Assembly: GCF_024653915.1 (NCBI RefSeq)
Contig: NZ_JANLGY010000020.1
Span: 62,001 to 126,000 of the forward strand
Direction: 5' to 3'
Length of the DNA: 64,000 bases
DNA from: Sulfuricaulis sp.
Lineage (GTDB): Bacteria; Pseudomonadota; Gammaproteobacteria; Acidiferrobacterales; Sulfurifustaceae
Shown: positions 30,536 through 38,963 of the stretch, piece by piece
Numbering within the stretch: position 1 is the stretch's first letter
Layout: every line of letters starts with the position of its first letter
The notes under the pieces: model-generated
Database searches by the model: none
Told to the model about the DNA's origin: nothing
Seen by the model: the letters and a program-made list of their open reading frames with translations, nothing else
Program-made: the position numbers and the translations under genes

Positions 30536-32247
30536 TCGGTCATCCGCTCGCTTTTCACTGTCAAGAGACGCGTTTCCTTCCGTGGTGCATCGGGCGGGAT
30601 GTCAAGCAATCGCAATGCGCCGGCCATCACATGGCCGAAAGCCGGCGCGGCCACTTCGCCGCCGTAGTAGGCGCCACGCGCCGGTTCGTCCACCGTTATC
30701 ACCATCACGAGGCGTGGTGAGTTGATGGGCGCGAATCCGGCGAACCACGCGACGTATTTGTCTTCGGAGTATCCCTCCGGGGTCAGCTTGCGTACCGTGC
30801 CGGTCTTGCCGGCCACGCGGTAATCCGCCACCTGCGCCGCTTTGCCCGTACCGGCATCGCTCACAGCAAGTTCCAGCATGGACTGAAGATGGCGCGCAGT
30901 TTTGCCGGACATGATGCGCTCACCTTCCGGTATGGTTTCGGAATGTTGCATCGTCAACGGCAGCGCCGTTCCGTCATTCGCGAGAGCAAGATAGGCGCGC
31001 GCCAGTTGCAGTGGTGTTACGGAAATTCCGTAGCCAAAGGAAATGCTCGCCTGGTCGACCGGGACCCACCCTGAGTAGGGATTGAGAAGTCCCGACACTT
31101 CGCCCGGAAGCTGCACGCCGGTAGATTGTCCAAACCCGGCGTGGCGCAGCATCTCCCACATGCTCTTCTTGTTCAGCGCCAGCGCAATCTTGGAGATTCC
31201 GACGTTGCTCGATTTCTCGATAATGCCCGCGACCGTCAGCACACCGTAATTGTGGTTATCGCGGAATGTGCGATCACCCACCCGCAACACTCCCGGCGTG
31301 GTATCGATCACGCTGCCGGGCGAATATTTTCCGCTCTCCAATGCACACGCGATGGTGAAGGGCTTGAGGGTAGACCCCGGCTCGAAGAGATCCGTCACGG
31401 CGCGATTGCGGAACTTGCCGCTGCGCAGGCCGGCGCGGTTGTTGGGATTGAAGTCCGGCTCGTTAACCATTGCCAGCACCTCGCCGGTACGTGCATCCAG
31501 CACGACAGCGCTGCCGGCACTCGCGCCATGCTCGACTACGGCCGCCTTGAGCTCACGATAGGCGAGATACTGGATACGCCGGTCGATGGAAAGCACCAGG
31601 TCCCGGCCCGGCTTGGGCAATATCACGCTCTCGGCGACTTCCACTGCATTGCCCCGCAAATCGCGCAACAAACGCTTGGTCCCGGGCACGGCGCGCAACG
31701 AGGCATCGAAAGCGAGTTCAACGCCTTCCTGACCCTGATCGTCAATATTGGTGAAGCCGATAACATGACCAGCGACGGAACCCAGCGGATAGTAGCGCCG
31801 ATATTCGCGCTGCAGCGCCACGCCCGAAATCTTGAGCGCCATCACCCGCTCGGCTAGCGGCGGCGGGACATGCCGCTTGAGATACATAAACTCACGACCT
31901 TCATGCCGGCGCATCAGTAACGTAAGCTCGCGCGGGCTCATCTCGAGCAGCGCCGCCAGCCGTGGCCATTTCCGGCGTTCCTCCGCCAGCGTTGGCGGAT
32001 GCGCCCACACCGAATCCACCGGCGTGCTGACAGCCAGCGGTGAGCCATGACGATCGAGGATCATCCCCCGGTGCGAATTATCCTTCACCAAACGCGAGTG
32101 ACGCTGATTACCCTGACTCTGGAGAAAATCGGAATTGAGCACCTGCAGGTACACCGCACGCGCCGCCAGCAGTACAAGCCCGCTCAGAAAAAACAGCAAG
32201 ACAATGGCGTTACGCACCGGGTGACGGGTTTTGGCGTGGCGGCTCAA
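30532..32247 (-). CDS. ftsI: Peptidoglycan transpeptidase FtsI (PBP3)
   Basis: 571 residues. An N-terminal membrane anchor (NAIVLLFFLSGLVLLAARAVYL) is followed by the PBP dimerisation domain and a transpeptidase domain. The active-site triad motifs are SxxK in GSTLKPFT (serine near residue 292), SSN in KSSNVGIS, and KTGT in VAGKTGTVRK. It makes septal cross-links together with FtsW. It overlaps ftsL by 4 bp. Confidence 0.98.
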   Translation of the reverse strand: MSRHAKTRHPVRNAIVLLFFLSGLVLLAARAVYLQVLNSDFLQSQGNQRHSRLVKDNSHRGMILDRHGSPLAVSTPVDSVWAHPPTLAEERRKWPRLAALLEMSPRELTLLMRRHEGREFMYLKRHVPPPLAERVMALKISGVALQREYRRYYPLGSVAGHVIGFTNIDDQGQEGVELAFDASLRAVPGTKRLLRDLRGNAVEVAESVILPKPGRDLVLSIDRRIQYLAYRELKAAVVEHGASAGSAVVLDARTGEVLAMVNEPDFNPNNRAGLRSGKFRNRAVTDLFEPGSTLKPFTIACALESGKYSPGSVIDTTPGVLRVGDRTFRDNHNYGVLTVAGIIEKSSNVGISKIALALNKKSMWEMLRHAGFGQSTGVQLPGEVSGLLNPYSGWVPVDQASISFGYGISVTPLQLARAYLALANDGTALPLTMQHSETIPEGERIMSGKTARHLQSMLELAVSDAGTGKAAQVADYRVAGKTGTVRKLTPEGYSEDKYVAWFAGFAPINSPRLVMVITVDEPARGAYYGGEVAAPAFGHVMAGALRLLDIPPDAPRKETRLLTVKSERMTE

Positions 32248-32522
32248 AGCGCGGAATCCGGTGTCACCCGCACGACGCGGATGCTCGCGGCCTCGGGTGT
32301 GTTCATGTCAAGTCGACTGCGCGCCACGATCTCGATGCGGCGGTGCTGCGACCAGGCGCCTTCCTCAAGCAACAGCTTCCCCCATTCAACATTCAGCGCG
32401 TCCCGTTCTGCCTGTTGTACCTGCAATTGCGCGAACCGTTGGCGGCTTTCATGCCGCATTTGCACCACGACGACTGAAACCACGATTACCGCCGCGAAAA
32501 GAATGACCAGACGCCTAGGCAT
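32244..32522 (-). CDS. ftsL: Cell division protein FtsL
   Basis: 92 residues. A single N-terminal membrane segment (LVILFAAVIVVSVVVVQM) is followed by a leucine-zipper-like coiled coil (RFAQLQVQQAERDALNVEW). The size, topology and position between rsmH and ftsI identify it as FtsL, a divisome component that pairs with FtsB and FtsQ. It overlaps the rsmH end by 8 bp. Confidence 0.95.
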   Translation of the reverse strand: MPRRLVILFAAVIVVSVVVVQMRHESRQRFAQLQVQQAERDALNVEWGKLLLEEGAWSQHRRIEIVARSRLDMNTPEAASIRVVRVTPDSAL

Positions 32523-33465
32523 CGGTGGTTGCCTCTTCGGTACGTTCCGCCACGCGCATCACGGCACTTCGGGCACGCGAATTCCGACGGGTTTCCGCCT
32601 CGCTGGCCCGGATCGTCTTGCCGATGATTTTCAGGCGCGCACGGAATTGATCATGGCGTACCGGTAATTCGGGCGGAAGCTCCAGCCCTTTCGCTTCCGT
32701 GCGCAAAAAATGTTTGACGATCCGGTCTTCGAGCGAATGAAAACTGATCACCGCCAGTCTCCCACCGGTGTCGAGCAATTTCACCGCCTGCGGGAGCGCT
32801 TCGGTCAATTCCTCGAGCTCACGATTGATGTAAATCCGGATGGCCTGAAATGTGCGCGTGGCAGGGTCCTTGCTCTTCTCGCGCGTGGGCACGGCGCGTG
32901 CGACGATCTCAGCCAGGCGCTGTGTGGTAGTAATGGGCTCAATGGATCGTTCACGCAGGATCGCGCGCGCGATGCGTCGGGCAAAACGTTCCTCGCCGTA
33001 TTCACGCAGGACGCGCACAATTTCATTTTCCTCTGTGCGATTGATCCATGCCGCGGCCGATTCACCAACCCGTGGATCCATGCGCATGTCGAGTGGCCCT
33101 TCGGTACGAAAACTGAAACCACGATGAGGATCGTCAAGCTGCGGCGAGGATATGCCGAGATCGAAAAGAATACCGTTGATTTTTCCAGTGAGATCCAGAT
33201 TCTCAATCGCCTGTCCGATCATCGAGAACGGTGCCTGGTGGATTTGCATGCGCGCGTCGTCGCCAAATCGGCGGCGCGCGTCTTCGCAGGCGTGTGGGTC
33301 CCGGTCAAACGCCAGCAGCCGTCCCCGCTCGCCGAGCTTTCTCAAAATTTCCTGCGCGTGTCCGCCTCGCCCATAAGTGGCATCCACATACACTCCGTCT
33401 TCCTTCACCTGTAGAGCCTGCAATGCCTCCTCCAGCAATACCGGAACATGGTGATATCCATTCAC
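32515..33465 (-). CDS. rsmH: 16S rRNA (cytosine1402-N4)-methyltransferase
   Basis: 316 residues. MNGYHHVPVLLEEALQAL, VDATYGRGGHAQEIL (SAM motif I), FDLGISSPQLDDPHRGFSF and VISFHSLEDRIVKHF are signature sequences of RsmH/MraW. It methylates C1402 of 16S rRNA with RsmI, which is also encoded in this window (55637-56518). It is second in the dcw operon, 9 bp after mraZ. Confidence 0.98.
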   Translation of the reverse strand: MNGYHHVPVLLEEALQALQVKEDGVYVDATYGRGGHAQEILRKLGERGRLLAFDRDPHACEDARRRFGDDARMQIHQAPFSMIGQAIENLDLTGKINGILFDLGISSPQLDDPHRGFSFRTEGPLDMRMDPRVGESAAAWINRTEENEIVRVLREYGEERFARRIARAILRERSIEPITTTQRLAEIVARAVPTREKSKDPATRTFQAIRIYINRELEELTEALPQAVKLLDTGGRLAVISFHSLEDRIVKHFLRTEAKGLELPPELPVRHDQFRARLKIIGKTIRASEAETRRNSRARSAVMRVAERTEEATTDA

Positions 33466-33474
33466 GCTTTGTTT

Positions 33475-33942
33475 CTAAAGCGAGAGCGATTCGAGATCGG
33501 GCGGCAGCTTGTCTTCGCCGTCCTTGCCTTCATCTTGGAGCCATTCACTGCGACGCGCATTCCATGTGGCGTCGTCCCATATCTCGAATTTGTTGCCCTG
33601 ACCAATCAGCACAACGTCTTTGTTCAATGCCGAAAATTCACGTAGCGGCGGAGCCAGCAGAATGCGTCCGTTGCCGTCCATTTCGCATTCAGTGGCGTGA
33701 CCAACCAGCATGCGCTGCAACTTGCGCGTCTGCTTGTTAAAACTCGAGAGCTTCATGATTTTGCGTTCGATCTCCTCCCACTCCGGTTGCGGATACAGCA
33801 GCAGGCAGTGATCGCTATCGAGGGCATTGATGGTGAGCACCATCTGGCCGTTGCACGCGCGCGCCAGTTGATCGCGATAACGCGTCGGGATGGCCATGCG
33901 ACCTTTGCTGTCGAGCGACAATGTATTGACACCGCGAAACAT
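33475..33942 (-). CDS. mraZ: Transcriptional regulator MraZ
   Basis: 155 residues. MFRGVNTLSLDSKGRMAIPTR is the first of two AbrB-like SpoVT motifs; the second is around MDGNGRILLAPPLREF. MraZ binds tandem short repeats just downstream of its own promoter and represses the cluster in E. coli. Five such repeats occur directly upstream of this start. It is the first gene of the dcw cluster. Confidence 0.98.
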   Translation of the reverse strand: MFRGVNTLSLDSKGRMAIPTRYRDQLARACNGQMVLTINALDSDHCLLLYPQPEWEEIERKIMKLSSFNKQTRKLQRMLVGHATECEMDGNGRILLAPPLREFSALNKDVVLIGQGNKFEIWDDATWNARRSEWLQDEGKDGEDKLPPDLESLSL

Positions 33943-33946
33943 TTTT

Positions 33947-33992
33947 CCCCGCTATTTCCCGCTGTAATCCACAAAAAACCACATTTATCCAC
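33947..33992 (-). promoter_or_regulatory. MraZ operator: five direct repeats with 10-bp period
   Basis: Read on the minus strand, units starting at 33992, 33982, 33972, 33962 and 33952 are GTGGATAAAT, GTGGTTTTTT, GTGGATTACA, GCGGGAAATA and GCGGGGAAAA. The period is exactly 10 bp, matching TGGGN-plus-5-spacer sites of MraZ. The array lies between the predicted transcription start and the mraZ ATG, the same place as in E. coli, where three units are known. Confidence 0.8.
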
Positions 33993-34000
33993 TTAGTGAC

Positions 34001-34030
34001 ACTATAGATAGCAGCGATAAGGAGTGTCAA
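34001..34030 (-). promoter_or_regulatory. Predicted sigma-70 promoter of the dcw cluster (Pmra)
   Basis: On the minus strand a perfect -35 TTGACA (34030-34025), an 18-base spacer and a -10 TATAGT (34006-34001) are present. The expected start point is near 33994, immediately before the MraZ repeat array. Confidence 0.75.
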
Positions 34031-34220
34031 GACAAAACTGTTATTTATTAAAGATTTCTTCTTTGCAGGACAGTGAGTTAGTGACAAAAGATGAAACTTT
34101 GGGGGATGAATGCGAGGTGGAGCGCTTTTAGGGCAAATGCGATAGCATTTGTAGGCGGAAGTGAGACTAAAAACTGCATTAAAAACAAAAAATTATAGAA
34201 CTAACTTAAAGTGAAAAAAG
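34031..34220. other. Spacer between Pmra and rnpB 3' end
   Basis: About 190 bp, AT-rich and without a gene. It contains one hairpin, CAAATGC-GATA-GCATTTG (34134-34151), with no T-run. The T-run next to rnpB (34215-34220) belongs to the RNase P RNA terminator. Confidence 0.4.
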
Positions 34221-34576
34221 GAGTTGGCCGTTAAGCCGGGTTCTGTCGTGGACAGCCATTCATCTGGGACGCCTGTCGCCAAGCGCCTCATGCGGCCTAC
34301 CCGGGAACAGTGCGGGCAGCACTATCGTTCCCCTATTTGGCCTTACTCCGGGTGGGGCTTGCCCTGCCACGGGATGTTACCACCCGCGCGGTGCGCTCTT
34401 ACCGCACCATTTCACCCTTACCAGCCCTTTCGGACTTCGGCGGTATATTTTCTGTGGCGCTTTCCATCGGCTCGCGCCGCCCAGGCGTTACCTGGCACCC
34501 TGCCCTGCGGAGCCCGGACTTTCCTCCACTCGACCACGCGAACGTGGGCGGGCAGCGGCTGCCTGGCCAACTCCAG
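34221..34576 (-). ncRNA. rnpB: RNase P RNA component (bacterial type A)
   Basis: The minus-strand sequence starts near CTGGAGTTGGCC and contains GAGGAAAGTCCGGGC, the universal 5' core of bacterial RNase P RNA. It also has the conserved AGGGTGAAATGGTGCGG region and a 3' GAACCCGGCTTA segment. The 5' GGAGTTGGCC and 3' GGCCAACTCC ends pair to form helix P1. Length is about 356 nt, within the normal range. P1 is followed by six U residues, so this helix may double as the terminator. It is the catalytic RNA that matures tRNA 5' ends. Apparent reading frames on either strand here are not genes. Confidence 0.96.
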
Positions 34577-34597
34577 TGACTATTATACCAGTCACTG
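34574..34597 (-). promoter_or_regulatory. rnpB promoter with flanking inverted repeat
   Basis: A perfect -10 TATAAT (34587-34582 on the minus strand) lies seven to eight bases before the expected rnpB 5' end. No good -35 is seen. CAGTGAC (34574-34580) and GTCACTG (34591-34597) form a perfect 7-bp inverted repeat that brackets the -10. Confidence 0.6.
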
Positions 34598-34617
34598 CCG
34601 ATTCGTTTCCGAAAACC

Positions 34618-35172
34618 TCAAGTCTGTACTGGCCCCACATTAAATCCGATGGATATTCGGGAGCCGTCGGATTCGTTGCGCATAACCTCGTGCAGTACAT
34701 CAGGCTTGAAATACACGATTCGCCCCGCCCGGGGCTCAACTTCTGCACGCTGTGAGCCCTTCGTCAGCAATAACTTCCCTGATCGGGGCGGCACGACTAT
34801 GTAATAAACGCCCGAAAGCAATTCATCTGCGTCGTCATGCGTATGCGGGTACGTATAATCTCCCGGTCGCATGATATTGAGCCACCAGCCAATAACGAGT
34901 TCTTTCTTTGGCTGGTCCAGGATGTGTGCGGCCTGTGCTGTCGCCAAGTCCAGAATCACGCGCATTTCCGGGATTGCATCGAGCACAACATAGAGGTTCT
35001 CGTAGCGACCACCCAGGAAATGATTCCGATGGAATATTTCATTCTCAGTCAACAACTCAATGCGGGCAAGCAGCGTCGCATTCAGCGCCTCACAATCCTG
35101 GCATTCACCGAGTTTATAGAACGCCGAACTTCCATTATTTTCCGGATTTCTTTCCGGGGGAGAAAAGATCAC
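34618..35172 (-). CDS. Putative 2-oxoglutarate/Fe(II)-type oxygenase
   Basis: 184 residues if it starts at GTG 35172. The core YPHTHDDADELLSGVYYI (HxHxD-type iron site) and the C-terminal LHEVMRNESDGSRISIGF (distal His and Arg for 2-oxoglutarate) fit the putative 2OG-Fe(II) oxygenase family whose members carry a jelly-roll fold. The substrate is unknown. The frame is open further upstream to 35448, but that part overlaps the zinc-ribbon gene in another frame and looks non-coding. The chosen GTG overlaps that gene by 38 bp and has only a weak GGGAT in front, so the start is uncertain. Confidence 0.65.
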   Translation of the reverse strand: MIFSPPERNPENNGSSAFYKLGECQDCEALNATLLARIELLTENEIFHRNHFLGGRYENLYVVLDAIPEMRVILDLATAQAAHILDQPKKELVIGWWLNIMRPGDYTYPHTHDDADELLSGVYYIVVPPRSGKLLLTKGSQRAEVEPRAGRIVYFKPDVLHEVMRNESDGSRISIGFNVGPVQT

Positions 35173-35521
35173 TGAGTTTATCCCGCGCTGTATCCGCGTT
35201 GTCGTCGGAGGTTTGGGTGCCGCCAAGAAAGTCATCGAGTCTGGCCTTGGCCGCCTGTGATTTTCCCGCGCCACGCGGGCGGTGCGCCTCGGGACGCGGC
35301 TTGAACCAGTCGCAGAAATTCGCACCTTCCTTGTTGAGCACTTCCTCGGCGCGGTCTTCGTCGCACTGCTCCGCCACGTTCGAATTGAAAAACTGGCATA
35401 ACCGACAACAGTGCAGATAGGCGCGACATTGGGGGCATTCCGCCTCACGGCTCAAAGGCAATGGCAACTCGGCCAGGGAAGCACCGCATTTCCAGCAAAC
35501 CAGATCTGTCGCGAAGCGCAT
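35135..35521 (-). CDS. Zinc-ribbon-like small protein, unknown function
   Basis: 128 residues. CWKCGASL, ECPQCRAYLHCCRLCQFFN and later CDE and CDWF give a cysteine-rich N-terminal half likely to bind zinc. The C-terminal half is charged and low in complexity (ARLDDFLGGTQTSDDNADTARDKLSDLF). I recall similar uncharacterised proteins in gammaproteobacteria but no defined role. It lies upstream of, and overlaps, the putative oxygenase gene, so the two may be co-expressed. Confidence 0.8.
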   Translation of the reverse strand: MRFATDLVCWKCGASLAELPLPLSREAECPQCRAYLHCCRLCQFFNSNVAEQCDEDRAEEVLNKEGANFCDWFKPRPEAHRPRGAGKSQAAKARLDDFLGGTQTSDDNADTARDKLSDLFSPGKKSGK

Positions 35522-35528
35522 TAATCAA

Positions 35529-36317
35529 TCAGTTAAAGACAAGCTTCAGGAACGATTGCAGATCGGACCATGAAGCCTGATCGGCCTGGGCGTCATAGGC
35601 CAGCGGTAATTTAAACTTGGCGCCATTGGCGTCGGCGTTGGGATTTGTGAAGCTATGCTTGGCGCCCGGGTAGTTGACAAACTTGTAGTCAGCCTTGGCG
35701 CTTTCCATTTCTTTCTTGAAGGCCGCAATCTGCTCCGCCGGCACGAAAGGATCCTCCGCCCCGTTCATTACCAGCACCTTGGCCTTGATCTTCCCCGGCT
35801 TGGCCGGATTTTCGGTCGCCAGACCCCCATGGAAGCTTGCCACACCGCGCAATTTTTCTCCGGCGCGCGCCATTTCCAGCACCACACTGCCACCGAAACA
35901 GTAACCGATCGCGGCCAGGCGCTTGCTATCAACGCGCGACTGTTTTTCAAGGAGTTTCATACCGGCTTGAAAGCGCGATTTCATCAGTGATTGATTCTTG
36001 CGCACCTCGCCGGAAAACTTACCGGCATCGTCGGGGTGATGCGCCTGTTTGCCGTCGCCGTACATGTCCAGCGCCAGCGCCACATAGCCGGCCTCGGCAA
36101 GCTTGCGGGCGCTGTTGCGTGCGTGCTCATCGTGTCCCCACCACTCGTGGATCACCAGCACGCCCGGGCGCTTGGCCATGATGGCATCGTCATACACCAG
36201 ATAGCCATTGTGAACCGTGCCATTCGACTTGTATTCGACCGGTACTCCCTTGATCGCCGCCTGCGCCGACGCCAGCCCGATGAAAGCTGTCAGGACTGTA
36301 AATAAAAGTCTCCGCAT
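35529..36317 (-). CDS. Dienelactone hydrolase family protein, exported
   Basis: 262 residues from MRRLLFTVLTAFIGLASAQA, a signal peptide. The alpha/beta hydrolase core has the cysteine nucleophile in IGYCFGGSV, Asp in NGAEDPFVP and His in PGAKHSFTN, the Cys-Asp-His triad of dienelactone hydrolases. HEWWGHDEHARN is also conserved. The physiological substrate is unknown. The start at 36317 has AAGGAGA upstream; the frame continues upstream without a signal peptide and is not preferred. Confidence 0.9.
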   Translation of the reverse strand: MRRLLFTVLTAFIGLASAQAAIKGVPVEYKSNGTVHNGYLVYDDAIMAKRPGVLVIHEWWGHDEHARNSARKLAEAGYVALALDMYGDGKQAHHPDDAGKFSGEVRKNQSLMKSRFQAGMKLLEKQSRVDSKRLAAIGYCFGGSVVLEMARAGEKLRGVASFHGGLATENPAKPGKIKAKVLVMNGAEDPFVPAEQIAAFKKEMESAKADYKFVNYPGAKHSFTNPNADANGAKFKLPLAYDAQADQASWSDLQSFLKLVFN

Positions 36318-36431
36318 GACCTGTCTCCTTGTCGTAACTATTGCCTGGAAAATTGCCTTGGACATTTCGCCGAAATGCTCGAGACGCTAGACTCAGCCTA
36401 ATGCCGCGCCGGCTTGCCCGTCAAATCCATC

Positions 36432-37529
36432 ATGCCCATTGAGAAAGACATTGCCTGCCGATTCGTTCCGAACGGGAATATCACCGCCATCCAGCCGTAT
36501 GGACTGGGACTGATCAACGATACTTTTCTCGTCACCACCGATACCGGCCGCCAGATCATTTTGCAGCGGATTAACCGTCACGTCTTCCCGCGACCCGAGC
36601 GCATCATGGAAAACCTGCGCGTGCTGGCCGAACATGTTCGTCAACGCGCCGCAACTGACAGCGCCAGTGGACGTACGCTGCGTCTGCCCGAAATATTAAT
36701 GGCCCGCGACGGCAGGAATTTCACAATCGATGCCAAGGGTGGATTCTGGCGCGCGCAGGAATTTATCGAGCATACACGCACGTATGACAACATCTGCAAT
36801 ATCGCACAGGCCGAGGAAATCGGTTTTGCCCTCGGCCGCTTCCATGCGCTCATCCACGACCTCGATCCTGTGCGGCTGCATCAGACGCTTCCGGGTTTTC
36901 ACGATGCCCCTGGGTATTTTGCGCGCTTCCTGCAAGCCTCGGCCCGGCCGCGCCAGTCTGAGGCGAGTCGCGAGCTGCTTCATGGTTTGTCGTTCGCGCA
37001 AGGGCATGAGAGCCTTACGCGCGTCCTGGAGAATGCCAGACACGAGGGAAAACTGGTTGTAAGAGCGATCCACGGGGATACCAAGCTCAACAATTTTCTA
37101 TTCGACATACAGACCGGCAAGGCAGCAAGCCTGATCGATCTCGACACCGTGCAACCGGGGCTGATTCATTATGACGTTGGCGACTGCCTGCGCTCATGCG
37201 CCAACCCTGCCGGCGAATCGCCCAGAGAGATCACTGCCGTACACTTCGATCTCAGCATCGGGCAGGCAATTCTGAAAAATTATCTGGCTGAAACCCGGGG
37301 CTTCCTGACACAGCATGACTACGACTATTTATATGACGCTATCCGTCTCATTCCCTTCGAGCTGGGGCTACGTTTTCTCACCGACCATCTGGAAGGAAAT
37401 CATTATTTCAAGACCGAATGGGCGGGACAGAACCTGCACCGGGCGCTGACACAGTTCCGCCTGACCGCCAGCATCGAGGAACATGAACGACCGATCAAGG
37501 CGCTAATCGCAAGCCTGGTCACGGGGTAA
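36432..37529 (+). CDS. Aminoglycoside-phosphotransferase-fold sugar kinase, N-acetylhexosamine-kinase-like
   Basis: 365 residues from MPIEKDIACRF. The kinase core has IHGDTKLNNFLFD (catalytic Asp and Mg-binding Asn) and SLIDLDTVQPG. The N-terminal PYGLGLINDTFLVTTDTGR, ILQRINRHVFPRPE and later FIEHTRTYD closely follow the layout I recall for the N-acetylhexosamine 1-kinase of Bifidobacterium. That makes an anomeric sugar kinase more likely than an antibiotic kinase. A TTG 18 bp upstream is possible. It is convergent with apbE, 18 bp apart, and divergent from the hydrolase gene. Confidence 0.8.
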   Translation: MPIEKDIACRFVPNGNITAIQPYGLGLINDTFLVTTDTGRQIILQRINRHVFPRPERIMENLRVLAEHVRQRAATDSASGRTLRLPEILMARDGRNFTIDAKGGFWRAQEFIEHTRTYDNICNIAQAEEIGFALGRFHALIHDLDPVRLHQTLPGFHDAPGYFARFLQASARPRQSEASRELLHGLSFAQGHESLTRVLENARHEGKLVVRAIHGDTKLNNFLFDIQTGKAASLIDLDTVQPGLIHYDVGDCLRSCANPAGESPREITAVHFDLSIGQAILKNYLAETRGFLTQHDYDYLYDAIRLIPFELGLRFLTDHLEGNHYFKTEWAGQNLHRALTQFRLTASIEEHERPIKALIASLVTG

Positions 37530-37547
37530 CCCGCCTTAAGACATGCA

Positions 37548-38585
37548 TTATTGAGTCGGAGAAGATTCGGCGGGTACAAATAGTTCACGTTTTCTGTTCT
37601 GTAAACCCGAAGAGTAGAACATCTTGCCGTCCACATCGATGATCACGGCATCGATCCCCGGGATGGATTCGATCAGGCGCAAACCCTTTCCCGGACCGAG
37701 AATAAACACCGGCTTGGTGAGGCCGTCCGTGGTGGTGGCGTCGGGGCCAATCACCGACACGCTGTGCACACCGGTGGCGGAGCGGCCAGTCTTTGGATTA
37801 ATGATGTGGTGATATCGCACCCCATCGATTTCGAAGTAGCGCTCGTAGTCCCCCGAGGTTGAAATAGCCGAGTTGATCAGGGGTATCACGGCAACCACAT
37901 TATCTTTCCGGCGCGGATCGCGAATACCCACCATCCACGGCCTGCCTCCTCTGTCGCCAATGACACGGCTGTCGCCACCGGCCGTGATGATCGCCTGCGT
38001 AATATTGCGTTTCTTCAGCAACGCGATCCCGTTATCCACCGCATGGCCTTTGCCGATGCCTCCGAGGTCAATGCGCACGCCGGGGCGTGCGAATTTGACC
38101 GTTTGCTTTTTTGCATCAAGCAGTATGTGGCGATAATTAATCCCGGGCAGGGCTCTCTCGATTTCCTTGTCCGTCGGTTTTATGTGATGGCGATAATCGT
38201 ACAAATAACCAACGCTGGAAAAAGTAATATCAAATGCCCCGCCGCTGAGTTTCGAGAATTCAATTGAGCGCGACAGGATATCGAACATTTCTGCGCTGAT
38301 GGGCACGGGACTTTTCGCCGCCTCGCGGTTGATCCGTGATAATTCGCTTTCCGGCTTGTACGGACTCATTTCCCTGTCGATTCGGTGCATCTCCTCCATC
38401 ACCGCGGCGATGGCGGCCTCGCCCGTTGCCTTGTCGTCCGCCCACAGCTCGACACGTATCGCCGTACCCATAATGGCTTCTTCACCGGTCAGCCATTGCG
38501 CATGCGCCAACGCTGCCCCCATTGGCAACGGGACGCAGAGCAGTGCGACTTTCAGCAAAAAGGTAAAAAATGCTTTATCAGACAT
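37548..38585 (-). CDS. apbE: FAD:protein FMN transferase
   Basis: 345 residues. A signal peptide (LLCVPLPMGAALAHA) exports it; no lipobox cysteine is present. Motifs GGIGKGHAVDNG and HHIINPKTGRSA are characteristic of ApbE, which covalently attaches FMN to Thr/Ser of respiratory proteins such as Nqr and Rnf subunits using FAD. No target flavoprotein gene is adjacent. Confidence 0.95.
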   Translation of the reverse strand: MSDKAFFTFLLKVALLCVPLPMGAALAHAQWLTGEEAIMGTAIRVELWADDKATGEAAIAAVMEEMHRIDREMSPYKPESELSRINREAAKSPVPISAEMFDILSRSIEFSKLSGGAFDITFSSVGYLYDYRHHIKPTDKEIERALPGINYRHILLDAKKQTVKFARPGVRIDLGGIGKGHAVDNGIALLKKRNITQAIITAGGDSRVIGDRGGRPWMVGIRDPRRKDNVVAVIPLINSAISTSGDYERYFEIDGVRYHHIINPKTGRSATGVHSVSVIGPDATTTDGLTKPVFILGPGKGLRLIESIPGIDAVIIDVDGKMFYSSGLQNRKRELFVPAESSPTQ

Positions 38586-38963
38586 ATTCGACTAATCATG
38601 TCCGTTCGATTAATAGAGTCTTGCCGGCCAAGTAGATGAGTTTCTGGTACCGGTAAAACCGGTATCTGCCCTGATTGTAGAGTATTGGAGCCGGGCTTCC
38701 CCCGCCTTCAGTTACACGACTATCGGACGATCTGGCCTCTATGTCAGGAACTCCGGAAATTCAGATTTAATCCCGGCAAAAGAGATTCCACGCCAATCAA
38801 CCGGGCGCAGCTGACGAATCGCGGTATAGGGGGGAAATTTCCGATATTTCCTGTTGATCTTGGCGGCAAACCAAGGGCAAAATGCGCCCCTTCGCGGCCG
38901 GGCTGACGTGGCCGCTAGCGGATTTCACGATTTCATATTGGCTCACTAAAGAGAGGAATAATC
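38586..38963. other. Intergenic region apbE-adk
   Basis: 378 bp between divergent genes. It contains a hairpin at 38646-38666 (GGTACCGGT-AAA-ACCGGTATC, one G-T pair). A weak promoter for adk may lie around TTGATC (about 38857) and CAAAAT. The adk start has AGAGAGGAA upstream. I see no convincing gene; a 73-codon frame in it has no family resemblance. Confidence 0.4.

Noticed and set aside
33947-33992. Tandem repeat array considered as CRISPR
   Set aside because: Units are 10 bp with no spacers and sit at the MraZ operator position. No CRISPR array or cas gene is visible in the window.
34224-34643. Apparent protein-coding frames across 34.2-34.7 kb
   Set aside because: The region is the RNase P RNA gene; the frames are chance.
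36432-37529. Kinase as an antibiotic-resistance aminoglycoside phosphotransferase
   Set aside because: The N-terminal blocks match anomeric sugar kinases, and no mobile element is nearby.
38685-38906. 73-codon frame upstream of adk
   Set aside because: No ribosome binding site or family; it lies in the adk upstream region.
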